This document shows positions 46,917 through 60,278 of a DNA stretch of 64,000 nt, in pieces. The notes below the pieces were generated by a model. The model was not told the DNA's origin and did not search any database. It saw only the letters and a list, made by a program, of their open reading frames with translations. Origin of the DNA: Capsaspora owczarzaki ATCC 30864 (taxonomy: Eukaryota > Opisthokonta > Filasterea); the NCBI RefSeq assembly GCF_000151315.2, contig NW_011887292.1, positions 1,899,181 through 1,963,180 of the forward strand, given 5' to 3'. Every line of letters starts with the position of its first letter. Position 1 is the stretch's first letter. The position numbers and the translations under genes were made by a program.

Positions 46917-47676
46917 TTTACTGTACTCTGTTTGATTGTGCGGCTCGAAGGTGTCGTTGTCGTAATGAACGATGAGGACGCTCGTGAAAAAATAAAAAAA
47001 AAAGGTTGACTGTGATTCGTTTCATTGCGTGTAGTGCAGTTGAGGTCGGGTTTTGTTCGTCGGAGTAGATATGAATGCTTGAGAAACAGAAAGGGGGGAT
47101 TAAAAGTCGAAGAGGAGGGGGGGGGGAACAAGTATGTCGGAAACCGCCGTGTAGCGGATGCGTGTGAAGGTTCATGCGCATCTTTGGTTTGGAGGTCCCT
47201 CACTGGTGTTAATGAAGACACCAGCATGCGTAGTCTATCGGAAGGTTGTAAAAAGCATGTGCGGCGGTGGGCAAAGACATCGAACAGACAAAAGTCCATC
47301 TGAGCTTTGATGATTCGCACGCACACGACTCTGATCCGAGATGCCGAGCAGCCTTTTCTATGATGCGGAACGGGTCCTCGCACGGACAGATCAGCACACA
47401 ACACACAGGCAGCCAACAACCCCCACCGACTCGCATCGAAACAGCAATTGCGCTCGTGCTGCGGTTGAACGGCTTGTGTTTCTAGTGTTTCGTCCGGTTT
47501 TTGAAACAGCGTTATGGGACTGAACAACGCCAAGTCCGCACGGATTGCTGTTTGCTGTTGTGATCTGGCAACCACCCAGTGCGATGTTTGAACATGCATT
47601 TGCCGCAACGATCTCTTCAAGTCTCTGCATCCTACTCTGCATGCAGTCCACATGTGTGTGTGGCGAATGCTGCTGT

Positions 47677-47713
<37 letters not shown>

Positions 47714-48084
47714 CTTTCGCCCCGCCCACTCCATCGCTTTCCATGCATTTTGCTGTTGGACTGCGTAACAATCGTTCATTCAAACCAACATATTTTTGAT
47801 GAAAACCGGTTTTTCTCGTTTTCCCATTTTTCAAACCAACATATTTTTGATGAAAACCGGTTTTTCTCGTTTTCCCATTTTTCATGTGGTTTTTTCAGAA
47901 ATGTACGCAACAAAAAAAAAAAATAATAATAATAAAAAAAATCCATTCATTCTTTTTTTTTTTATTTTTTTTTTCTTTTTCCCCTTCTCTCAGCTCTTCC
48001 TTCCTTCCATCGTTTCTTCCTTGTGTCGCCGTTTTCACCTTCGCTTCATCTCCCCTCCCCCAAACAGCATCCTCATTCCACAAA
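46917..48084. other. intergenic, T- and A-rich, with a 51-base duplication
   Basis: Holds a 30-base A tract near 47680-47707, a duplicated 51-base unit, and a T/C-rich stretch ending CTCTCAG near 47994. That stretch could be the acceptor of a 5'UTR intron of the following gene. A long minus-strand open frame covers most of it but looks non-coding. Confidence 0.5.
47781..47882. repeat. tandem duplication, two identical 51-base units
   Basis: The unit CAAACCAACATATTTTTGAT... runs from 47781 to 47831 and is repeated base for base from 47832 to 47882. 51 is a multiple of three, so an open frame passes through it, but I see no gene. Confidence 0.9.
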
Positions 48085-48746
48085 ATGCGCTTGACTGCCT
48101 TCACCACGGCGCTGGTTGCCGTCGTTGCCTTGCAAGTGGTTGCGAGCGCGATTGCCTCGCCTGCGGCTGCGCCTGCTGCAGTCCGTCTGCGCGCCCGCCG
48201 CGATGTCACCGACGAGAGCTTCCTCAAGCTGAACGAGCTGAATGTGCAGGTCGCAGACGGCGTCGCGGGTAGCTACCCCTTTGTCGAAATCTCCGCCCGC
48301 AATCCAGAGACCAATGTTCCTGCAGGTTCGCTTCGCTCCATCTGCTCATCTGCTCATCTGCGCACCGTGTCGCACTCCCTTCCGTCTCAAGGCCCCACAC
48401 ATAGCGCATTCGCTCAGCTCGCTGCATGCGGAGCCAGCCCAACCAAACCCCTCTCCCCCGCCCCTTTTCCCCTCCACATGCATACGTGGGGAAACGAGTG
48501 CGACGTCATAACGCGGTTTTTTTTTTTTCTTCGTTTTTTTCTTTTCCACCTCCTTCCCTTTGTTCGCTCGCCATCGCCATCGCGCCTTCGCCCATCGCAT
48601 CCGCGATTGTTCCGTTTGCTTTCATTGCCTCCAACGCTGATGTGCTTGTGCGTGAGGTGGAAATCCCCTCGAGTCGGAGGGAACAACAGCCATTCTTGTG
48701 CGTTGTGTGGAACAGCCGCAAAAAAAATGTTGAAAAAGAACCAGAT

Positions 48747-48784
<38 letters not shown>

Positions 48785-51150
48785 ATTCTTCTGATTTGCT
48801 GATTATTCTGGCGCGTCGTTCTTCTTCATCACCGAACAACAAACAATGCAAGCAATGCAAACAATTCAACAACCACAGAACATCCAGAGCTGTGCTTTTT
48901 GGGAGATTTGGAAAATGCCCGGAATGACGATGAACTCAACTTGCAACTATGTGTGTGTGCGACCAACAGGAGCCTATACCTCGGATCAACTCTCACTGGT
49001 CTTTTACGACGCCGATAGCAACATCTACCGGGTGGTCGACTTGAGCAGCGTGACTTTTAACGCGGACGGTCTTGCTTTGGTCGCGCCGAACTGGGTGACC
49101 GACCCCAAAGTCACTGTGCACGTTGCTGATGTGACCGACCCGTCCATTGCGCTCTTCCCGGAAGCTGGTGCTGTGTGCCTGTATGACGACCCCGCCAGCT
49201 CGTTCCATGTGGGCGACCGCATTGCTGGCGACCCTTTCGATGCCATCGTCTACGCCTCCGATCCTGCAACGGTGGCGCAGCTCAGCGCATACCTGCTCAA
49301 CGGACAGCCTGCAATGGCCATCGCCACCGAGGCGTCAGGCGTGGACAACTCCAACGAGCGCTGCAGCCACTTCATCTCCAGCAACACTCGCGCGTGGAAT
49401 CCCGTCTTCGAGGCTGCATCGCCTGGCCAGCAAAACCCCTGCACCGGGTATGCTAGCGCGTACAACTTTGTTTTCACTCAGCTCAATGTGGGCACGCTCC
49501 TTGGAGTCTATTCGCCCCTGCAGAGCATTCGTCTCACTGACGTCCAGCGCTCGCCCCAAACATCGCTGAAAGGCTTTGCCCTTGTCATCACTACCAGCAC
49601 CACCATCTTGTTCGCTGCTGAGTTGGGTGTGGACCCGGTCTGGGGCACTGACACTGGCATGACCGACGACAATGGCGATTGGCTCTGGGCTGCCGACTCT
49701 GGCAGTTTCATCTTCCCCGAGCTCACCGAATTTACCTCCAGCTCTGGTGCTGTAGTCATCTACAGCTTGGATGAAGTCCCGAACGGCATGGCGAACCTGG
49801 AGCCTGGCAACCCGCCGACCAGCTCTGGTGTCCGCGACGTGCTTGTCTGGCGCCTCGTGGATGAAGATGGTGAGACAACGGAATCTTCCGCGCTGGCTGC
49901 CCTGCTCACGCCCGCTCAGCCCTCTCTATTCGATGGAGCGTTCGATGACGAGTTTGAGGATTTCGGCTATCTTCGCTGCTCGTTCAGCCTCCCCAAGTCG
50001 TACCGTCGTCGCCCCTTGTCAGCATTTGTCTGCCACGCCAGTCCCTCCTCGACCCCGATCCCCGATCCCACTACCATCCCCATCCCCGAGCCCACCGATG
50101 CCTCGTCTGCCACCCCGGACGTTTCCTCGACGGAAGTCCCTTCCTCGACCGAAGACGTCTCGACCACTGATGTCGAGGTTTCCACCACCGATGTTCCCTC
50201 GCCGACCGAAGATGTCTCGACTACTGACATTCCCTCGCCGACGGATATTCCTTCGCCGACTGAGGATATCTCGACAACTGAGATTCCTTCGCCGACCACT
50301 GAGATTCCTTCGCCAACTGAGGATGTCAGCACCTCGGATGTTCCTTCCCCCACTGATATTCCTTCGCCGACTGAGGAAGTTTCGACGACTACTGATATTC
50401 CTTCACCGACCGATGTTCCTTCGCCCACTGAGGAAGTTTCGACCACTGATATTCCTTCCCCCACTGATATTCCTTCCCCCACTGAGGAAGTTTCGACCAC
50501 TGATATTCCTTCGCCAACCGATGTTCCTTCGCCGACTGAGGAAGTTTCGACCACTGAGGTCTCTTCCGCAACTCCCGACGTTTCTTCCGCTACACCTGAC
50601 GTTTCTTCCGCTACTCCTGACGTTTCTTCCGCTACGCCTGACGTTTCTTCCGCCACTCCTGACGTTTCTTCCGCCACACCCGAAGTCTCTTCTGCTACCC
50701 CTGAAATCTCGTCTGCCACCCCTGAAGTCTCTTCTGCCACCCCTGAAGTCTCTTCTGCTACTCCCGAAGTCTCGTCCGCCACGCCATCCGCTAGTAGCAC
50801 AGCAGTTCCGTCTGGATGTAAGACACTTTTGGTTTTATGGTTTGACTCTTTGCCCAACATGTGCATCTTTTAATGTGTTTGTCCTTGTTATCATTTCTGC
50901 ACCCACAACAGCGTCGGGCTCGAGCAGCACTAGCTTCAAGGTTGTCATTGCATTCACCGTGATTGCAGTCATCCTCTTTATCGCCTTCCTGGTGATCAAG
51001 GGCCGCAACTTGCTCCCCTCGTCGGAATCCGTTTCCCATCAAGGCTACGTTCGTGACTTGAGCACCAACGACGAAGACGCCTTCGACGGCGACAGCGACA
51101 GCGACCGCAAGCATCTCAAGGTGGAAATTCCTGAAGAGGAGATGCTCTAA
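48085..51150 (+). CDS. repeat-rich type I surface glycoprotein, unknown family
   Basis: Three exons: 48085-48325, 48970-50817 and 50912-51150, 775 residues. Signal peptide MRLTAFTTALVAVVALQVVA. The ectodomain of about 380 residues has a few paired Cys and no family I recognise. A 12-residue repeat of the type IPSPTEEVSTTD follows (about 50200-50560), then a 7-residue SSATPDV/SSATPEV repeat (about 50566-50790). Both are Ser/Thr/Pro-rich and likely heavily O-glycosylated, forming a stalk. One membrane helix (VVIAFTVIAVILFIAFLVI) precedes an acidic cytosolic tail (DGDSDSDRKHLKVEIPEEEML). The layout is that of an adhesin or mucin-like receptor. Exon 1 covers only signal peptide and linker. The 644-base intron is T-rich with a 37-base T tract. 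Confidence 0.75.
50200..50790 (+). repeat. coding tandem repeats of the surface glycoprotein
   Basis: Two adjacent arrays inside one exon: a 36-base unit (12 residues, roughly nine copies, diverged) followed by a 21-base unit (7 residues, about a dozen copies). Copies differ mostly at third codon positions, so selection on the peptide seems likely. Confidence 0.8.
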
Positions 51151-51154
51151 ATGC

Positions 51155-51189
<35 letters not shown>

Positions 51190-51609
51190 TGTTTTTGCTT
51201 TTTTGTTTTGCTTTCCGTTCGGTGGTGTCATTTCGTTTCGCGTTAACTGTGTGTTCCCGCTTGAGTTTGTTGACTTGTTTGCAACAACTATAAAAGATAA
51301 CCCCTATCCAACTCTTCGAGCAGAATCGCCAACCTGGTGCACTTGTAAGCTCTCCAAAACGCTCAAAACTAAGAAATCGTTTAATTTACAAGTCGAAAAC
51401 AATCATAAAAAGCAAGCAGAAAAATTACAAACAATGTTGTACAGTCAACAAAACTCTCAGCAAAAAAAAAAAAACCTCAACAAAAGAAATTATGTAAACC
51501 GAATCAAAACGCTGGTAGAGCAGCTCGGCAGGTGAGAGCGAACTGCCTGCCATGGTGTTTTGTGTATAAAAGTATAAAAGACGCTCGTACCGTTGAAAAA
51601 AAAAGGCGT
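51151..51609. other. convergent 3' ends with GT repeat
   Basis: A GT dinucleotide run of about 30 bases follows the glycoprotein stop. The rest is A-rich. An open frame crosses it without a recognisable product. Confidence 0.5.
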
Positions 51610-54301
51610 TCAGTTCAGCTCGACGGGCTCCTGCTGCACAATTTCCTCCAGCAGCTCAATCAGCATGTTGAGCCCAAACAAAAAGTTTGAGTCAGGCCCA
51701 GAAGCCGCGCTCCCGTCTATTTCGCGCAGCAATGTCTCGTGCTCGCTTGAAATGCCGGGAATGGAGCCCGCGCCAGGGGCCAGAGGAGACTTTGGAGCCA
51801 GAGCGGACGTGTGAGCAAAGTCAATGATACGAACATCCACCATGCTCGGATCAAACATGGCACTCGGCTCGGAGGGTGAAGTAGACTCGTCGTCGCTTGA
51901 CGCGTTCTCGCAGGCGGAACCGGGAACGTAGCCCTCGTACAAGAGCAGCAGCGACGCGGAGGGGAAGCGGAAATCAACTTGCTGGATCACCTCCGATAAG
52001 CGGCGAATCTTGGCCAAAATAGCGCGGACAGCATCAAAACGAACGCGATCGCCATTGAAGAAGAACAGCACGAGGCCATACGCAAACTCTTCCGCCGTCG
52101 ACGAGCGGCCAGTGTACTTTGTCACGTGGGCGAACTTGTCTTGGAGAGCACGGTACACTTGCATACCGCAGAGCCGTAAACCAAGCGTGACCGACGTCGA
52201 GTTGACGCACTTCGCCATCTGGTGCAGCCGACGCTCGAGCTTGACATCGTCGCCGTGTTGACGCGCTCCCATTTTCAAGTCGAGGACACAAGGGCGGTAG
52301 TATCGGCGGGTCAAGTCCTCGAGCACAAGCCAGGTGGCGTCCGTGCGGAGTTCGCCTGTAAGCGGGTCTGCTGAGCTGTCAGAACGCAGTTTGCTCATCG
52401 AGCGGTCGTAGCAGAGCCGAGGCCACTGATTGACGCCAGACGTGTGAACTTCCAGCGTCGAGAGCCACGTGGACGAAGCGGCTGAGCGCATTGCACTGGC
52501 CGACGAGGGACTGACACAGCGGCTGTCAATGGTGTAGAGTGAAACGCGGCGTCGGACACGATTGTCCAACTCTCGAGCATCGGCCTCTTCTTCGCTCGTG
52601 GAGGATTCGGTTGACGCCACAGGCGAACTTGCGTCGCTGGCGTCAATGGCTGGGAACAAAAGAGTGCCCAGCTCCACAGCGGGGAGAGACTTGTTGGAGA
52701 CGGCGGCAGGGGAAGCAGTCGGCGAGCCTTCGAGAGAGGGCACGGACGAGTCGGCTGATGGCGAGGCGCTGCTCCAGTCGGACTCGGACGAGTACGACGC
52801 AGGGCCTTGGCTGGAGGCATCGAGCACTGCGGTCTGGATGGCGGCAAGCGCTGATGCGCGACTGACCACTGCGGCGTTTTCGCTCACCAAGCGAGCCGCG
52901 GCAGCAGAGAGCCCCGCAAGCTCGGCAGCGGTGACGCTGTTGAGCGTCGTGTTGGGCGAGCTGCCTGAATCGGGGGGAGTGGAGAAGCAGTTTGCAATGA
53001 GCATCTGAAGCGAGCTTGCGTGCGAGTAGTGTGGCGACAGATGCGCATGATCGCGATGGCTCGAGTGCTGGTGGTGGAGATGCTGCTGCTGGTGTGATTG
53101 GTGCTGACCAGAGTGATGAGCGTGGTGGTTGTGGTGGTGGTGGTTGTGGTGGTAGTGGTGGTGGTGGTGGTGAAGGTGGTGGGGATGGTGTTGGTGAGGA
53201 CTGTTGTGATGAACGACCGAGAGGTGCGGCGTTGAATCCCCGGTTGCCGAACTGGAAGGCTCGCTGCCATGCACGGCAGTCATTGCATCAAGGGCAACAG
53301 GGGAGGGTGCCGGGGACGGGGCCAACACGTTGAGTGAAGCGGCGCTGCTGCCAGTGCTAGTGCTGGTGCTGGTGCTGGTGCCGGCTGCGCTGCCAGCAGT
53401 CGCGCGCGCCGCCGAATGCGAAACATCCTCGAGAGAAGATGCGCTTGCCGCCGAACTACCTGTGCTGCAACGGCCACTAACAGAGCCAGTAGCTGGCACC
53501 AAGCTAGACGGCGAGGCAGGCGCCGCAAAAGTAGCCGAAAGCTGCTCGGCGGGGTGGTGCTCTGTGCTCTGGAAGATGCCCGAGCAATCGAGCGATGAGG
53601 AGGCCGACGACTGACGACTGTGGCCAAGCAACGAGTGCAGCGGCGAGGTTTGGCTTTCTGCGGCAAGCTCGGCCTGCTTGGCTTGCTTCCGCGAGTCCTG
53701 CACGGCCTGACGCTGCTGCAACTGCATTTCGTCTGCAGGGGTGCAGTCGCGCACATTGCCGGCCAGCACAACCTGGCTGGATTGAGCGTGGAATGTAATG
53801 TCGACCAAGCCAAAGTAGGCTGGGATGAACTCTTGCAGCCGGGTGAAGGGAGCCACACGGGACTGCTGCTCGGCCTCCTCCGCGACGAGCCGGCGCACAG
53901 TCGAGTAAAACTCGTACTCGCGCAAGGCAAAGTCCTTGCACACCCGCCCTGCAGGCAGCCGCAGCATGCAACTGTGCCCGCCGACTTGGTGGGGCGACGG
54001 TGCGAGGGGATCGGCGCCGTCGACAGAGTCAGTGCTGCTGGTGCTGCACAACCGCCTTCGCCGTCCGTCCGGCAGCACAACCACCGGTCGGTGTTTGGCG
54101 TGGTATGTGTGCGATTGCGGCACTGAGGGTGTTATTGGAGTGGTGGTGGTGGTGGTGGTGGTTGTTGTTGTGGTTGATGGTGGTGGTGGTGATCTTGGTG
54201 ATGCATCCAGTGGCGACGACATTGAGACATGGAAGCGCGATGTCGTTGTTCTTGTTGATGTTGATGCTGATGATGTTGGTGTTGTCGGGTTGGGTTGAGG
54301 T

Positions 54302-54333
<32 letters not shown>

Positions 54334-54387
54334 GTGCGGCCTGAGCGAGGGAGGTATTGGTGGTGAGGTTGGCAGTGTGTCTAGCAT
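51610..54387 (-). CDS. IP6K: inositol hexakisphosphate kinase family protein
   Basis: Main exon 54486-51610. ATG chosen at 54387 gives 925 residues, but the frame is open back to a CCGCAG acceptor at 54487, so an upstream exon may exist. N-lobe: VGGHSCMLRLPAGRVCKDFA (about 137-156) and ALREYEFYSTVRRL. About 450 residues of insertion follow, Ser/Ala-rich with a His-rich stretch (about 397-440). Then comes the catalytic PxxxDxKxG motif PCVLDLKMGARQHGDD (about 698), LGLRLCGMQVYRA, a SLLLLYEG strand (about 810) and the metal-binding RIIDFAHTS (about 852), ending LNMLIELLEEIV. IP6K makes diphosphoinositol phosphates (IP7) from IP6. A Ala run at the N-terminus is encoded by a CAG/CTG-type triplet repeat. 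Confidence 0.9.
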
Positions 54388-56256
<1,869 letters not shown>

Positions 56257-59200
56257 TTACACACAGGTCTCGGGACCAGGCAACTGCTGCATATCCAGAA
56301 CCTTGCGGATGTCGGTGAGAACCATGACATCGTGCACGCCATAGGCCCGGTTGTACCAGTTGGGGGTGCGACCCTTGAGATCCACTCGACTAATGTACGT
56401 GATTTTGGAGGTCGCGGCATCATTCTTTTCGATATAGAAGCTGTGCTGGTAGACAGTTGCGCGAACGACGCCGGGTACCTCTGGCACGGACGGGTGTCGG
56501 ATGGATACGCACACCAGCACGCATTTTCCATTTCCAAAGTTCTTCCAAGACCTGGGCAACGAGCAAAATGAAGCAAGAACAACAAGGAAAATCAGTGGTG
56601 CGCTCCAACGCATTCATCCTATTGCGTGCATCCTTCCGCCCAAAATGAGTTACCGGAGAAGAATGTAATCACGAGGCCGGATGGGCCCGCGGCCTCGTCG
56701 CGTGTAGTGGAAGACATCCATCTCCTTGGAAATCTCTTCGACCAAATGCTCCTTCTCGACTTCGGGATCCCAAAGGTATCTATCCCGCAGAACAGGGTTG
56801 TGTGGTCGAAAAAGGGTATCACAAAACGCCAAAGAAAAAATCAGCTCCAAGCATTCAAACATGACAGCAAAGAAGGCGGGGGGAATGTCACAACACGCAC
56901 CGCTGATGGACGAGTCGCTCAAGAGCACGTTCTGGGGACGTGTTTGCGATTGCTTGACCACACCACGTCTGGAGCATCTCGTCTTCCTCGCGCTTGTAGG
57001 CAATGCGAACCGCATCCGTTCGAGTGTGGAAGAAGAAGGACTTGAACTTGCCGGACGCTTCGTTCATCAGATTGGTTGTTTGCTGTTGCATCAGGCTGGC
57101 AAAGTATGGTCGGTGGGTCGCATCAAACAGATGCAAGAGACCAGGTGGCGGGACTTGGCCAGTCGTGACGTCCAAGGCCTGCTCGAAGATTCCGTCACTC
57201 ACCTGGCCATTCCCAAACAAGGAGAACAAGAACAATAGCCAATAAACGTGAAAATCAACACAGAAAAATGCCAGAAAAGGAAAGGAAAGCAAACAAGCTA
57301 CGCCAAAAGCTGCAATCACACGCTTACACGGAACAGCGCGTCAGTGTCTTCAATCATGTGCTGCAGGCAGTTGGAAGCAACTTCCTGGGCTTGCGCCTCA
57401 CGCAGGGCAGACTCGCGACTGTCAGCCTTGGTGAAGGTGTTTTTGCCTCCGCTTTTTGGCGGATTGCGGTCGACGTGGAAAATATTGGGCGCAAATACCA
57501 GCGCAAGATTGCGAGCGTCCATTTGGTTGCCCTTCTTGTCACCAGACCCTTGGGCATTGGCAGCAATCTTGACAAGCATGCTCAGCACCAATTGCAACGC
57601 CTCGCGGTTTTCATCGGGAAGAAGCGGAATGAGTAGCTGCATCATCTGATGCCGGGTTTGTTCAGTGTTGGTTTCTGCACGAGAGGGAACGAGGCGCACA
57701 AAACAAGAAGGCAAAATCAGAACATTCGTGCACAACAACATTCTTTAGACAAACACGAAACGCCATGAACGCATGAACGGGTCTCACGTACTCTCTGCTT
57801 CGATGAAGATCTCAACCAACGTGGACGTCAAAAGAGGCTCGGGCAAGTCGCGGAAGAACTGCTTGACGACATCCGCCACGTCGTGCGGCGAGAAGCTGGT
57901 GAAATCAATGGTTTCGGTGCCCTTGTCGCACTTTTCGCGCAAATCTCGAATGCGAGCCGTAGCACCGGCTTTACGGAAGAGGCCTTCCACTTGAGCGCCT
58001 GTTGCGCGAACGGGAAGAAAAAAAGGACCAAAAGTAAATGAGAATTTTTTGTTTAAACAAAAAAAAGAGACCGCCACGATTGTGCACTTTGCGAACTGAC
58101 AGTGGTTGCCAAGGTACATGAGCGCGTCGTAGATGCTCAACGGCAATGGCTGGCCAGTGCGCTCGAGGATGGTCTGCAATGGAACTCCAAACACACCGAC
58201 CGCTACCAAACAAAAACAAATTCAAAAAATAAAGACAAAAAAAAAAAAAAAAAGTCAGATGCCCATTCCTCTCCGCAAAAAAAAAAACGTCCCTGCCCGG
58301 CTTCAGAGAGACGAAACAAAGCCATCTCACTCTGCACATACCATTGTACACGATTTTGCGGTTTGGCTCAAGTAGCTTCGTCAGGCTGCGCATCACTTTC
58401 TTCTCCCATCGCTTAGTGAAGGAGGAGTCCGCGCCAGCTCGATTGTCCAGCATGCCAGTGAGCGACAGCACGGAGAGACGCTGCACGACGAGCATTTCCC
58501 GACACGAGAGGTTTGCAATCACCTTCTCGGAGCTCGACGGCGTCGAAGGGCGCCCACCTGTGCTCTTTTGGCGCATGAACGACGTCCACTTTTGCGCATA
58601 AATCTTTGCCAGGGTGATGTTTTCAAGGGGGGAGTCTGACAGGCGCCGTGCCTCCTTGAACGAGCGAGACCATTTCTTGCTATCGCTGCGGAAGGTCCAG
58701 TTGCTGCTCAGCGCAGGAGTTAGCTGTCATTCGAACAAGAAAAAAAAATAGAGGAACAGAGGGTGAGGAGACAAGTGACAACAAAATGCCAAACATGCGT
58801 GATGACGATCTGCAGACATACTGGGCCGGCGTCATCGAGAGATTCAGAAAGTGTGTCGGTGCTGCCGTCCATGTCTTGGGCAGTCGCGCCAGCCCCTTCG
58901 GCTTTCCGGCCTCGACGGCTACTGCCTCGAGATCGCCGACGCGGGGGACGCGGCTGGAAGTCTTCATCCGCTGGAGCAGCGTCGACTTGGATGGATGGCG
59001 TGTCTTCTTCATCACTTTCCTCATCCGACGACTCAATCTCCGAAGACTGGACCTTGGCTAGAGAGCGACGGGCTTTGGAGCCGGGCGACTGGTGCGAGCA
59101 AATAGTCACTATGAGCACCAAGCACCGTTTTCAAATGGAGGCAAAACGAAATAGGAAACATGCCACAAACCTTGCGAGCCCGCCGAAGCAAGGCAGCGTT

Positions 59201-60278
59201 CAAAATCAGGACACGCTTGGTCACAGGTTGCAGCTGCTCGTCATTGAGAAAATCGTGATCGGCTTTAACTTGTGCAGGGTCGCATTCAATATTTTCTGGA
59301 ACACGGCATTTAAAAAAATTATTAAAAAAAAAAAGGTGTCAGCCCAAGCGTCGCGCAAAATGTCCCTCGGACGCAAGAATACAGGGTGGCAGTTGGGGGT
59401 GCCGGGGGGAAGGGGGGGGGGGAAAGGCAAAAGCTCACCTCGATAAAACTGGGCATACTGGGGAAAACCAGAGCGTTGCAACCACAAGCACGCCTCCTCG
59501 GCGTCTTCTTCGGGGTCCGCCTCTGAATCGTCATTGACGGAGAGTGTTGATGACCGGTGATTGTCACTATTCAAACTCGTAGAACTGGGGGACGGAACGT
59601 AGTTTGACACATTCTCTGCGCAAAAGACAGCAAAACAAAAAACATTTAAAGTCAAAATGGTAATGTTGCGATCTGCACTGCAACGACACTCGTTGACGAG
59701 CGCGAGAAGAACGTACCTTCGGATCGAGAATATCGGTTGATGGAGGTTGGACGAGAGTTCTAAAAACCAAAAAAACCAAAAGCCAAACGAAAAAAAAAAA
59801 AAAAAAAAAACCTGCGTGAGTGACCATGTGCGCAATCTACAGTGTTGGAAGAAGGGCGAGACGAGTACGAACCGGCTGAGACACTCCGGAGGGAGTTCGC
59901 AATTCTGGCACAGACAGCCCAGTGGAGGTGCGCGGGCTGGAGGCGCCGTTGGCCGCCGGCGACGCAATGTTTGAGGGGGCACCCGCCTTTGGGTTTGGCG
60001 AAGCAAGAGCAGAGTTGTCAATGACAGTCGAGCCCACGCGAAGAAGCAACGCACCCAAGTCGGGTTGGGCTGCAGAGGAGGGGGAATCAGCCGCGCGACT
60101 CGAGTTTGGCGATCGACCCTGTTTGAAAAAAAAAAAAAAACCCGAACCGATTGCAACCCAGGGTCAAAAAATGGTAAGCCAAACGCGCATTGACAGTAAT
60201 CGCTGCGTGAGGGTGGCCGCAGTTCGTTCCAATCGCGTCGACGTTGAGGAGGCAAAAATTGCTGCTTACCGAAGACAT
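56257..60278 (-). CDS. DLC1-type Rho GTPase-activating protein (SAM-RhoGAP-START)
   Basis: Thirteen exons: 60278-60270, 60118-59873, 59759-59717, 59615-59439, 59295-59171, 59088-58822, 58723-58342, 58202-58101, 57998-57792, 57674-57328, 57202-56901, 56779-56654 and 56551-56257. All are in frame, 875 residues. SAM-like domain (about 138-200): EEACLWLQRSGFPQYAQFYR across an exon junction to DPAQVKADHDFLNDEQL, as in DLC1. Middle: Ser/acidic linker and NWTFRSDSKKWSR. RhoGAP (about 417-635): VFGVPLQTILERTGQPLPLS, GLFRKAGATARIRDLR with the arginine finger R459, FFRDLPEPLLTSTLVE, LALVFAPNIF. START (about 636-875): SDGIFEQALD, YLWDPEVEKEHLVEE, WYNRAYGVHDVMVL. DLC1 proteins inactivate RhoA/Cdc42 at adhesion sites. 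Exon 1 is nine bases (Met-Ser-Ser). Confidence 0.93.

Noticed and set aside
46892-47779. 295-codon open frame on the minus strand in the YIPF3-glycoprotein gap
   Set aside because: Contains a poly-Phe run from the A tract and no recognisable domain. Composition does not resemble the genes here.
49967-50866. 299-codon minus-strand open frame with Glu-Gly-Val repeats
   Set aside because: It is the reverse complement of the Ser/Thr repeat arrays of the surface glycoprotein, whose plus-strand frame has a signal peptide, spliced exons and a membrane helix.
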